NCBI RefSeq assembly: GCF_037081835.1
Contig: NZ_CP146516.1
Span: 2,309,501 to 2,373,500, forward strand
Direction: 5' to 3'
From: Spirobacillus cienkowskii
GTDB taxonomy: Bacteria > Bdellovibrionota_B > Oligoflexia > Silvanigrellales > Silvanigrellaceae
Length of the DNA: 64,000 nt
A program made the translations under genes and the position numbers. The notes under the pieces were generated by a model. That model made no database searches and was not told the origin of the DNA. It worked only from the letters and a program-made list of their open reading frames with translations. This document shows, piece by piece, positions 1 to 8,472 of this stretch. The first letter of the stretch is position 1. Each line of letters begins with the position of its first letter.

Positions 1-58
1 TTTTTAGCCTGGCATAAAAAATTTGTAGAAAACAACACATTTACAAATTAAAAAATAA

Positions 59-1639
59 TTATGACCCACTCGCAGGCATATATTTAGCAACCAACTTTTT
101 CACTTCATCAAGACCTGCTTCTTTAGTAACATAAAAAACATTATCATATTTAAAGCCGTTTTCACCGCCTTGATTTACTAAATTACTGCTAAAAAAGATG
201 AATGGTGTTAATATTTTCTCTTCACGCAACGCAACCAAAAAGTGTGGTCCAGTCATACGCGGCATCCGCACATCACAAATAATAGCAACAATACGTTCTG
301 CAAAAGGTTTTTTTGCTTCATCCTGAAAATACTCAAGAGCTTCTAAACCATCTCCCGCTTCGATTGACTCCCATCCAGATTGTTTCATAGCCCGTTTTAC
401 CAAACGGCGAATATCAGGTTCGTCATCAACAATCAGCACTAAAGGGCGATCTGTTGCCGATAATTTTGTTGTAGAGGTTGCTGCACCATCTGTAGTTGCA
501 CCCTCTTTTTCTGCATCATCTTTTTGCTCTTCGGCTTCTTGAAAACAATTTAACCCAAGGCTAAACAACACATGAGACTCTTGTAAAATTGCTTCAAACT
601 TAGCACTTCCAGGCATTTTATTTGCAAACTTTTCGAGAGTTGTGATTGTGACTTTTTGTTTGCCGCCTGGGACACAGGCACACTGCGCAGAAATTGTGAC
701 AAACTCATCATTACCATTAATATCAATGTAAATAACACTATTACCCTGAGGAATAATATTGCATAATTCTGCAAAAGCAGCGTTTAACCACATTATAAAA
801 TTTACAGGATTTGCTAATACTGCAGGGTCATAGTTTTCATCTTTACGAATTTTATAAGTCACACCCTGAGTTGTAAATCGATGCACATTAAGCATTAGCG
901 CATCATCAACCATGCTCATAATTTTAGTAATTTGAGTTTCTGAAAGTTTTGGATTTGAAAATTTTCTAAACCACACAGCAAGATCTTGAATATCTTGCAT
1001 GTATTGCAGTGCTTTTTTCATATCATCTTGAGCAGCGGGATCGGTAAGAATTGGGGTAATTTGAGTTTGCAAAATACCGCGACACATGGTGATAGGATTA
1101 ATAAGCTGGTGTGCAATGTCTGCACCAATTTCTGAAATTGTATTCATGCGAACTGAGTAATGCAGTTCAGCTTGAGCAGACATCAAATCTGCCATTTTTT
1201 CTCTCATTTGAGAATGAGTACTTTGCAACTCATCATACATTTTTGTTAAACTGAGATCGGCAATCTCCATACAAATTAAAATTTCTTCTTGGTTTTCAGC
1301 ATTGCTAATGACTATTTTATGCAACTTAACTTCTGCAGGAAAAGAACCTACAGGCCCTCTTCTCACTTGCCTTTGAAAATCGTAAGCTTGCCCAAGACTT
1401 AATGCGATATTAAAAAGATCATAAATTAATTTATGATCTTTTTTATCAAATAAATCACTAATATTAACTTTTGCGGCAGATTTTCCAGCACCACCAAACC
1501 AAGTTTGCTTTTTAAAAGTTGCGTTACACCAACGCATAAAATGATCGTCTGGACTAAACAGAGCAATTCCTGTTGAAACATTTTTTAATATTTGTGCCGC
1601 AAGGGCTTTATCAAGATCCTTGCTAAACTCGGCAGACAT
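59..1639 (-). CDS. Hybrid sensor kinase/response regulator
   Basis: 526-residue cytoplasmic signalling protein. Residues about 18-130 look like a PAS sensor. A DHp-like segment follows around residue 177, with a His in 'GADIAHQLINP', the position of the phospho-accepting H-box. The ATP-binding region (about 230-380) is poorly conserved and lacks clear G-boxes, so kinase activity is uncertain. Residues 400-526 are a good receiver domain: acidic pair Asp405/Asp406, phospho-acceptor Asp456 in 'ICDVRM', and Lys506. No membrane segment is visible. It is the last gene of a three-gene leftward operon with an RsbW-like ATPase and a STAS protein, 2 bp behind the former, which suggests it feeds or reads a partner-switching module. 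Domain calls are from motifs; the stimulus is unknown. Confidence 0.8.
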   Translation of the reverse strand: MSAEFSKDLDKALAAQILKNVSTGIALFSPDDHFMRWCNATFKKQTWFGGAGKSAAKVNISDLFDKKDHKLIYDLFNIALSLGQAYDFQRQVRRGPVGSFPAEVKLHKIVISNAENQEEILICMEIADLSLTKMYDELQSTHSQMREKMADLMSAQAELHYSVRMNTISEIGADIAHQLINPITMCRGILQTQITPILTDPAAQDDMKKALQYMQDIQDLAVWFRKFSNPKLSETQITKIMSMVDDALMLNVHRFTTQGVTYKIRKDENYDPAVLANPVNFIMWLNAAFAELCNIIPQGNSVIYIDINGNDEFVTISAQCACVPGGKQKVTITTLEKFANKMPGSAKFEAILQESHVLFSLGLNCFQEAEEQKDDAEKEGATTDGAATSTTKLSATDRPLVLIVDDEPDIRRLVKRAMKQSGWESIEAGDGLEALEYFQDEAKKPFAERIVAIICDVRMPRMTGPHFLVALREEKILTPFIFFSSNLVNQGGENGFKYDNVFYVTKEAGLDEVKKLVAKYMPASGS

Positions 1640-1641
1640 AA

Positions 1642-2574
1642 TTAATTGCTGTCCTCAACTTGAAAAAAATGAAAGCTCCGTAAACGACTATCAAAATCTT
1701 TAAATCTCTTTTCAAACCTCATCAAACACACGACTTCCGTCATTTTTCCTGGTTTTACATTAACAATAAAGTGATGCAAACGATCAAAAATTAATTTAAT
1801 TCCAAGTCCACCACTTGCTCTTTTACCCATAGATTCTGTTTTTTGATTTTCATCAATGTATTGCATCACCGTTTTTTTGGTTAAAGTACCAAAAGGATCA
1901 GCCACAGAAACTCCAAACACTTCACCATCAAAACCCCATTTGATGGTAACCTGCTCTTCTTCACCAAGCTGAAAAATTTCATTTCTAGAACTTTGTTTTA
2001 ACCTTGGGTTTGCATCAAATACTGCGTTGAGTAAAAGTTCGTCTGCAAGATCGCACACTCTTTGCGCATAATGATGAAATCTTTCTGTGTTACCACCAAT
2101 CTTTAAAATAAATCCTTCTAAATTTGTAAGAGCTTCTTTTTTATCAATTTGGTTTTTAATAAATTTTTGATTGAATATAGCAGGAAATCCAAGATGCTTA
2201 TCGAGTCCTGGATAATCTTTAGATTCAAATTTTTTCAGTAATAAAATGAGTTCTCTCGCATCAAATTCACCATTATTTGTTGCGACAAAACATTGAATAT
2301 TAGGACAATCCATCAATTGCGGAATCACTCTTTGCAACGATTCTTGTAAAATTACAATTATTCGACTACTTGGGTATGCCAAAGAAAATTCTTTTAAAAA
2401 AGCGACTTTTTTAGCATCAGCAAATAAAAAAAAGCGCTCAATTTCTTTTGCTGCAAAAATTTTTGCTTCTTCTTCTGTTTTACATGGCTGAAAATCAACT
2501 CCAGCAGAACGAGTGAGCATTCCTAGTTTATTTTGGAAAGAAATAGAGTCTGGTAAAAAGCAAACAACTTTCAC
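1642..2574 (-). CDS. RsbW/SpoIIAB-like ATP-binding protein
   Basis: 310 residues. The N-terminal ~130 residues look like a degenerate receiver-type fold without the acidic pocket. The C-terminal half resembles a GHKL (HATPase_c) domain of the anti-sigma serine-kinase type: an N-box-like 'LADELLLNAVFDAN', a G1-like 'VADPFGTL', and a glycine-rich 'GGLGIKLIFDRLH'. Such proteins phosphorylate or sequester STAS-domain partners. The start is a GTG whose 4 bp (GTGA) overlap the stop of the upstream STAS gene, implying translational coupling. Partner switching with the neighbouring STAS protein is inferred from gene order; the final target is not visible here. Confidence 0.65.
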   Translation of the reverse strand: MKVVCFLPDSISFQNKLGMLTRSAGVDFQPCKTEEEAKIFAAKEIERFFLFADAKKVAFLKEFSLAYPSSRIIVILQESLQRVIPQLMDCPNIQCFVATNNGEFDARELILLLKKFESKDYPGLDKHLGFPAIFNQKFIKNQIDKKEALTNLEGFILKIGGNTERFHHYAQRVCDLADELLLNAVFDANPRLKQSSRNEIFQLGEEEQVTIKWGFDGEVFGVSVADPFGTLTKKTVMQYIDENQKTESMGKRASGGLGIKLIFDRLHHFIVNVKPGKMTEVVCLMRFEKRFKDFDSRLRSFHFFQVEDSN

Positions 2575-3077
2575 GCAGCTTCTCCCTTAAACCTTTTGGT
2601 ATTCGAAGAAATAAAATAAAAATACTCATTGGGCTCAAAATCAATTTCTAGATCAAAACCATCTTTGCTTTTCATCACCAAATTAAAATTATCATAATTA
2701 TCTAAAATTGGAATTTCTTTGCCAATTGTTAAAAGTAACGTCTCATGCGTGTCATTTGCAGGGCAATAAAAATTTGCTTGAATACTTTCAACATAGGTTC
2801 TGTCAGTTAAAAAATCACTAATATTAAACTGCTCTACCAACCAACGAGGAACGTTTGTGTAAATACATTTACCATCTTTAAAATCTTCTAATATTTTATA
2901 CCAAGCCAATATACCGCAAGAATTTGCCCTTTTAACTTTAGAAAAATCAAGCCGCACCACTTTGTCTTTTGCATTGCTAAAAGCAAGTTCAAGAGCTTTT
3001 TTAATGTTTGCAACCGACGACTCTTCGTTTAAGAGTCCTGAAAATTCTATAGTTGTATTGTTGACTATGACTTCCAT
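2571..3077 (-). CDS. STAS-domain (anti-sigma antagonist-like) protein
   Basis: 168 residues from the ATG at 3077, chosen over the in-frame TTG at 3101 because a GAGGTG ribosome-binding site lies 6 bp before this ATG. The first ~100 residues fit a STAS domain: beta-strand 'VVRLDFSKVKRANSCGILAW', where the Ser in 'NSCG' matches the phosphorylated position of SpoIIAA-type antagonists. The C-terminal ~65 residues are an extra beta-rich tail of unknown role. First gene of the leftward operon with the RsbW-like ATPase and hybrid kinase. Likely role: phosphorylation-controlled binding partner of the ATPase. Family assignment is from fold pattern and context. Confidence 0.6.
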   Translation of the reverse strand: MEVIVNNTTIEFSGLLNEESSVANIKKALELAFSNAKDKVVRLDFSKVKRANSCGILAWYKILEDFKDGKCIYTNVPRWLVEQFNISDFLTDRTYVESIQANFYCPANDTHETLLLTIGKEIPILDNYDNFNLVMKSKDGFDLEIDFEPNEYFYFISSNTKRFKGEAA

Positions 3078-3156
3078 GCCTTTCACCTCAAATCCAGACA
3101 ATAGCCTGATATTAGTTTATCGGCGTTAAAATTGAGCTCTTTAGACGCCCGAAAAC

Positions 3157-3185
3157 TTGATGCTTTTTAAAGCCACCCCTATAAG
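3157..3185 (+). promoter_or_regulatory. Probable sigma-70 promoter of fumC
   Basis: TTGATG at 3157-3162 and TATAAG at 3180-3185 are separated by exactly 17 bp. A start near 3192 would give an ~85-nt leader before the fumC ATG, containing the hairpin at 3197-3221. Confidence 0.5.
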
Positions 3186-3196
3186 TATTGTGTATA

Positions 3197-3221
3197 GTCC
3201 TTACAATCAGTTTGTAAGGAC
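3197..3221 (+). promoter_or_regulatory. Perfect 10-bp inverted repeat in the fumC leader
   Basis: GTCCTTACAA and TTGTAAGGAC flank a 5-nt loop (TCAGT). No T-run follows on either strand, so it is not a typical terminator. It lies in the putative 5' leader of fumC between two divergent transcription units and may be an operator or an mRNA hairpin. Confidence 0.5.
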
Positions 3222-3275
3222 AAAAAACACTGCCAGAATTCTTAATTAATTTTTATCTTACTTGGAGATTCTACT

Positions 3276-4670
3276 ATGTCTACCAGAATAGAAACAGACA
3301 GCATGGGCGAAATTTCTGTACCTCAAAATGTGTATTGGGGGGCGCAGACACAACGTAGTTTTGAAAACTTTAAAATCAGCGGAGAAAGATTTCCTCGTGT
3401 ATTTATAAGAGCTTACGGACTAGTTAAAAAGGCTGCAGCACTGGTAAACGTCCAATTAGGCGAACTTGCTGCCGACAAAGAGAAGTTTATTTGCCAAGCA
3501 GCAGATGAAGTGATTGCTGGAAAATTTGACGATCATTTTCCGTTGGTCGTGTGGCAAACCGGGTCGGGCACTCAGACAAACATGAACTTCAACGAAGTGA
3601 TCTCAAACCGCGCAATAGAACTGGCTGGAGGTACAATTGGAAGCAAAAAGCCAATTCATCCCAACGATGATGTCAACAGAGGTCAAAGTACCAATGATAG
3701 CTTTCCAACCGCAATGCATGTTGCGGCAGCTATCGCAGTTTATGAAAATTTTTTTCCAGCAATTGATAAATTGATAACAACCTTTGAAAAAAAATCCAAA
3801 GAGTTCGAAAAGATTATTAAAATTGGGAGAACGCATTTACAGGACGCCACACCGCTCACTTTAGGAGACGAAGTCAGTGGTTGGGTGATGCAACTTAAAA
3901 TGTGCAAAAAAGCCGTGTCTCATGCGATGGAAATGGTTTGTGAATTGGCGGCAGGAGGAACTGCTGTTGGAACGGGCTTAAATTCACACAAAGACTATGC
4001 TAAAGGCATTGCACAAAAGCTTTCTGAGCTCACACGCATTCCATTTATTACGGCGCCCAACAAATTTCAGGCGTTAGCAGGACAAGAAGCGCTTGCTAAT
4101 CTTTCTGGAGCCCTTAATACAACTGCCACCGCTTTTATGAAAATTGCAAATGATATTAGATGGCTATCTAGCGGTCCGCGTTGTGGCATTGGAGAGATTT
4201 CAATTCCAGAAAATGAACCCGGTAGCTCCATTATGCCAGGAAAAGTCAATCCGACTCAAAGTGAAGCCGCAACCATGGCATGTTGCCAAGTTATGGGAAA
4301 TCATGTTGCCGTAACCCTTGCCTCAAGCCAAGGCAATTTTGAGTTAAACGTCTTTAAACCTGTTATTATTCATAATGTTTTGCATTCAATTAGGCTTCTG
4401 GCAGATTCTTTTGTAGGATTTAATGATCACTGCGCGGCTGGGATTAAAGCCAATACGGAACGTATTAATGAACTTATGCAAAAATCGCTCATGCTTGTTA
4501 CAGCATTAAACCCATATATTGGCTATGATAAAGCGGCTAAAATTGCAAAAACAGCGCATCAAAATGGCACCACTCTTAAAGAAGAGGCTATAAAGCTTGG
4601 CTACCTTACCGCAGACCAGTTTGATGGATGGGTAGATCCGAGCAAAATGCTGGCACCTCATGGTAAGTGA
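3276..4670 (+). CDS. fumC: Class II fumarate hydratase
   Basis: 464 residues, the normal length for the iron-independent fumarase that interconverts fumarate and malate in the TCA cycle. The fumarase/aspartase signature '[11 protein letters not shown]' is at about residue 316, and the substrate motifs 'GSGTQTNMN' and '[10 protein letters not shown]' are intact. ATG start with GGAG upstream. It stands alone between a divergent signalling operon and a convergent secreted-protein gene whose 3' end overlaps it by 13 bp. Firm call. Confidence 0.98.
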   Translation: MSTRIETDSMGEISVPQNVYWGAQTQRSFENFKISGERFPRVFIRAYGLVKKAAALVNVQLGELAADKEKFICQAADEVIAGKFDDHFPLVVWQTGSGTQTNMNFNEVISNRAIELAGGTIGSKKPIHPNDDVNRGQSTNDSFPTAMHVAAAIAVYENFFPAIDKLITTFEKKSKEFEKIIKIGRTHLQDATPLTLGDEVSGWVMQLKMCKKAVSHAMEMVCELAAGGTAVGTGLNSHKDYAKGIAQKLSELTRIPFITAPNKFQALAGQEALANLSGALNTTATAFMKIANDIRWLSSGPRCGIGEISIPENEPGSSIMPGKVNPTQSEAATMACCQVMGNHVAVTLASSQGNFELNVFKPVIIHNVLHSIRLLADSFVGFNDHCAAGIKANTERINELMQKSLMLVTALNPYIGYDKAAKIAKTAHQNGTTLKEEAIKLGYLTADQFDGWVDPSKMLAPHGK

Positions 4671-6007
4671 TTATTAATTAATGGGTTGTGGCCTTTAATT
4701 ATTTTTTTATTGTTAATTATTTTAATTAAAGCACCATAATAATGCACACCCAGTTTATGCTCTTCTAAAGATTTTACAGAACCACCTATAATTAAATCAC
4801 CTTCAGTATTAACCGTTAACTTAGCTTTATTATAACTATTAATAACTCTATTTACAGAATATGGTAAAAAATAAGACCAATTATTCTCTCCATTTAAATT
4901 ATAACTTTTAATAAAAAGTTTATTTAGATCATTCTGTTTATTTAAAGAACCTATCACAAAAATCTGGTCTTCATAAACTTTTAAATCATAAATATTATTA
5001 AATTCATCTTTATTTCCATATATACGAATCCAATCTTTTTTAATTTCTTTAGCGTTAAACTTTAAAATAAAATAATCTTGATAGCCAGATATTACACTGT
5101 ATTTTTTTACTTTAAGAACTTCATTTTCTTGATTAAAACTAAAAATTCCATCCGCCGTAGAAGAAGCTCCACCTCCTAAATAAATATTTTCTTTATCATC
5201 AATATTTAAATCCGCTAAAAATAAGTTATAATTAGATATACTAAGCAATTCTTTAAATGTAAGAACTCCATGTAAATTTACTTTTAAAATAAATAAACAT
5301 TCAGAAGATAAACTAGTTTGCCCTGCTATATAAATATTTTCATCTTTATCCATTTTTGCAGTGATAGTTCTATCAACAGAACCTTTTCCAAAACCAAGAT
5401 GAGTATATTTTTTTTCAAAAAGATTATTACCATCAAAATCAAATTTATATAAAACAACATTAATTTCTTCAGAGACATTAGTTCCTAATGCATAAATATT
5501 ATTATACTTTCCTATTAATATTTTTTGTAAACTCGTCTTATTATCAACATCACCTAATATTTTATCCCACTGTTTTTTTCCTTCGGAATCATATTTTGCA
5601 ATAAAATTTTTCCTATTATTACTTTGTTCAATTATCCCTAAAACATAAATATTTCCGTTATTATCAATGGATAAATTTTGACCTATAACTTTAGTATCGT
5701 TTTTATTATTTAACGGAACTCTCCATTCTTTTTTTCCATTTTTATTACGTAATATAATATATGAATATTGAAGATTTTTTTTACTATCATCAGGTGAGAA
5801 CTTATTCGCATTAAGCAATACAATTGTATTATTATTGCTATCCGATACAATTGCAGCAACTTGAGTTCCGTCTCCAGCTTTTCGAAAATTTTTTACCCAA
5901 GCAATTTTTTCATTATCCTGGGCATTCACTTTTAGAGTCATAATAAGAAACAAGAAACCAATAAAACTAATTTTTTTAAATATTTTCTTTAAAAAAAATT
6001 TATTCAT
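4658..6007 (-). CDS. Secreted SBBP/beta-propeller-like repeat protein
   Basis: 449 residues from the ATG at 6007 (an upstream TTG at 6019 has no better signal). A signal peptide is evident: Lys-rich N-terminus, hydrophobic '[11 protein letters not shown]', then a likely cleavage after 'VNAQ'. The rest is a run of ~45-residue repeats of the form 'D-NGNIYVLG...[13 protein letters not shown]', typical of bacterial SBBP (seven-bladed beta-propeller) repeats. Such proteins are exported and usually of unknown function; no catalytic motif is visible. Strongly AT-rich, with Asn/Lys-rich composition. Convergent with fumC. Confidence 0.65.
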   Translation of the reverse strand: MNKFFLKKIFKKISFIGFLFLIMTLKVNAQDNEKIAWVKNFRKAGDGTQVAAIVSDSNNNTIVLLNANKFSPDDSKKNLQYSYIILRNKNGKKEWRVPLNNKNDTKVIGQNLSIDNNGNIYVLGIIEQSNNRKNFIAKYDSEGKKQWDKILGDVDNKTSLQKILIGKYNNIYALGTNVSEEINVVLYKFDFDGNNLFEKKYTHLGFGKGSVDRTITAKMDKDENIYIAGQTSLSSECLFILKVNLHGVLTFKELLSISNYNLFLADLNIDDKENIYLGGGASSTADGIFSFNQENEVLKVKKYSVISGYQDYFILKFNAKEIKKDWIRIYGNKDEFNNIYDLKVYEDQIFVIGSLNKQNDLNKLFIKSYNLNGENNWSYFLPYSVNRVINSYNKAKLTVNTEGDLIIGGSVKSLEEHKLGVHYYGALIKIINNKKIIKGHNPLINNHLP

Positions 6008-6033
6008 ACAAAAACCCAATCAAATAAAGTGTA

Positions 6034-6074
6034 ATAAAAAAAAAGAAACGAGAAATGATTTTTACTGTTTCTTT
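6034..6074 (-). terminator. Weak intrinsic terminator
   Basis: On the minus strand an 8-bp stem (AAAGAAAC/GTTTCTTT) is followed directly by a run of Ts, downstream of the Gly-rich lipoprotein locus. The stem is AT-rich, so efficiency is doubtful. Confidence 0.35.
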
Positions 6075-6173
6075 AATTTTTTTTGGTATTCTATATTTAT
6101 TAAATTTTCAAGTCTAAAAAAATTATCGTAATAACTATAAATTAATTAAATAAAAAACAAAAAATAAATAATA

Positions 6174-7064
6174 TTAGTAACTATTCCAGTCAATTATAAT
6201 TATTCCAGGCCGTCCTTGCTGACCATTTTTTCCTGTATTTCCATTGCCTGCCGCACATAATGCATTATTATGGTCAAATTTACTTATTGTATTTTGCTGA
6301 CTTCCAGCACCTCCAGCACCGCCAATTCCTACTTGATAGTTAATAACTTGTCCTGGTTGCACATCAATAAATGCTTCTTGAAGCGCTCCATGAAATCCAG
6401 ATGCACCTTTGCCACCGTTACCGCCATTGGCTCCAATAGAACTCCCAGAAGTACACCCTTTCCCGCCAAAACCACCGTCACCACCATCTCCACCATGGCA
6501 CACTTCTTCTAAACCAATTAATGTTCTTATTGTGCTTACATAATTGTAATTAAAAACATTTTTTGATGCTTCAGAAAATTTATACTCACCAAACACTGTA
6601 GGCGTCCCAAACAATCCCTCTTTACCTGGAATCGTGGCACTCTGTTCTGGAGCATAACCGTCGTGTGCTCTAAGAGCAGGCGATCCTCCTATAGTTCCAG
6701 CTTGACCTTCACCCCCTAAGAAACCAGAATTTTTAATGCCGTTGGCATCACCTCCTTGAGAACCCCCTCCAGAAAACGAAGCTCCCCACCAACTTCCTTT
6801 AAAAAAAGTCGATCCAGCTCCACCAGCTCCGCCACCGCCGCCACCATTGCCTCCTGAACAGCCAATAACTCTCACGCTTTTTACGTTTGGCGGCACTACC
6901 CAAGACCCTTTGTTAACTTGATATGTTCCATCTTCTTTTTTTAAAGCAAATATTATTTTACGGTGTGATTGAAGAGAAATAATGTCTCAATCGAGCTGCT
7001 CCGATTTACAACCAACAAAAAATAAATTTAAACCAAATATGCTAAAAATTAACTTGTTTTTCAT
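6174..7064 (-). pseudogene. Gly-rich lipoprotein gene interrupted by TGA
   Basis: A leftward frame starts at ATG 7064 behind an AGAGGA site and encodes a lipoprotein signal peptide (MKNKLIFSIFGLNLFFVGC, lipobox LFVGC-like) for 25 codons. It meets TGA at 6987-6989 and then continues in the same frame without another stop for ~270 codons. The downstream part contains 'VVPPNVKSVRVIGCSGG' followed by glycine-rich repeats (GGGGGGAGGAG, GGDGGDGGFGGKG) like those of tail-fibre or cell-surface Gly-rich proteins. TGA is a normal stop elsewhere in this window (fumC ends in TGA), so this is a nonsense mutation, a sequencing error or, less likely, readthrough. A start inside the 3' part would lack export signals. 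Confidence 0.7.
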
Positions 7065-7320
7065 ATGCGTCCTCTTTCTCAATTTACAAAGGAACGCATT
7101 GTTTAAATTGATATTTTTTAAATTTCCTCAGATAATTACTTTAATTTGCAAACTCAATTAAAAGCAGATATACCTAAATTTCTCATAGCTTTCTTAAGTA
7201 TTGCTATTTTTTAAGTTAAAGATATAAGCTCAAAGTTGCTTTAAATTAAAGCTTCTTAATTTTTTGCTTTTATTTTCAGCATCTTTAATATCTGAATCAT
7301 TGCCAGGAGAAGCCAGAAAC

Positions 7321-8445
7321 ATGCCAGGAACTGATGCCATAAAGCACATCCTTAACACCCAATCTGCAACCACCTATCAAAATTTTACCGATTTGCAATC
7401 CATGATTGAAAATGAAAGAAAAAATCTTGTAGAAGTGATTGGACTAAACGGAAAACGAATCCCACAACTTGATATCTTTAACCAAGAACTCATTGAAGAA
7501 ATTAGAATTCGTTTTAGTGGTAAAAAATCTCCGCTACAAGATTGGCTCAAATCACTCAAAAATATTCCCGCAGAAGAACGCAAACCAGCCGGAGCATTAA
7601 TTAATGAACTCAAGCAAGAAATTGAACAAAGCTTAAAGTTCTTTTTTATGACTTGGCGTCATGAGGACGAAGCAAAAAGACTCTCTGGCGAAACAGTTGA
7701 CATCACCCTTCCGTTACCTAAACAAAATATTGGTTCGCGCCATCCTGTTACAACACTCATGCGCGATCTCATGGAGCCTTTTCACCGTATGGGTTTTACG
7801 GTAATTGATGGTCCAGAGATTGATAATAATTTTTATAATTTTGACTCGTTAAATGTGGTGAAAGATCACCCTGCCCGCGAAATGCAAGATACATTCTTTT
7901 TAGCCAGCGAATGGGTACTAAGAACTCACACCAGCAACGCACAAAGCCATGCAATGCTCGAAAGACAATTGCCTCTTAAAATCGTATGCCCTGGCTGCGT
8001 GTACCGTAACGAATATGATATGACTCACCTTCCTTCATTTCGTCAAATTGAATGTCTTGTTGTTGATAAAGGCATTCATATGGGACATTTGCGTCATACA
8101 ATCAATGAAATGCTGAATGCCGCATTTGGCAGACCCGTTAAATTGCGTTTTCGCTCAAGCTATTTCCCGTTTACAGAACCCAGCGCAGAAGTGGATGTCG
8201 AATGCCAACAATGTTTTGGTAAAGGTTGTCGCAGCTGCAAGCACACAGGTTGGTCAGAAATTGGCGGTTGCGGTTTAGTAAACCGTAAGGTGCTAGAAAA
8301 CTGTGGCATTGATACAAAAGTATATAGTGGTTTTGCGTTAGGTTTTGGGGTTGATCGTATGGCAAAAGATCGCTTTGCCATTGCAGATCTCCGCTCAATG
8401 TTAGATGGAGATGTTGCCTTTTTAAAATCATTTTCTTTGTCTTAA
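7321..8445 (+). CDS. pheS: Phenylalanyl-tRNA synthetase alpha subunit
   Basis: 374 residues from ATG 7321, preceded by AGGAGA; an in-frame TTG at 7264 would add 19 residues with no better signal. PheS carries the class II catalytic core that charges tRNA-Phe: motif 2 region 'YRNEYDMTHLPSFRQIECLVVD' (visible as VYRNEYD) and motif 3 'GFALGFGVDRMAKDRF' at the C-terminus, with 'FPFTEPSAEVDV' for Phe binding. The N-terminal ~90 residues form the coiled-coil arm. Forms an alpha2beta2 enzyme with PheT, encoded 27 bp downstream. Confidence 0.97.
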   Translation: MPGTDAIKHILNTQSATTYQNFTDLQSMIENERKNLVEVIGLNGKRIPQLDIFNQELIEEIRIRFSGKKSPLQDWLKSLKNIPAEERKPAGALINELKQEIEQSLKFFFMTWRHEDEAKRLSGETVDITLPLPKQNIGSRHPVTTLMRDLMEPFHRMGFTVIDGPEIDNNFYNFDSLNVVKDHPAREMQDTFFLASEWVLRTHTSNAQSHAMLERQLPLKIVCPGCVYRNEYDMTHLPSFRQIECLVVDKGIHMGHLRHTINEMLNAAFGRPVKLRFRSSYFPFTEPSAEVDVECQQCFGKGCRSCKHTGWSEIGGCGLVNRKVLENCGIDTKVYSGFALGFGVDRMAKDRFAIADLRSMLDGDVAFLKSFSLS

Positions 8446-8472
8446 CTTTTTTAATTACAAAAGGTAACAAAA

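Noticed and set aside
6987-6989. TGA recoded as tryptophan or selenocysteine
   Set aside because: TGA ends ordinary genes here (fumC, for example), and no SECIS-like hairpin is apparent after the codon.
7065-7320. T-box or leader-peptide attenuator before pheS
   Set aside because: No T-box core and no Phe-rich short frame; only weak AT-rich palindromes.
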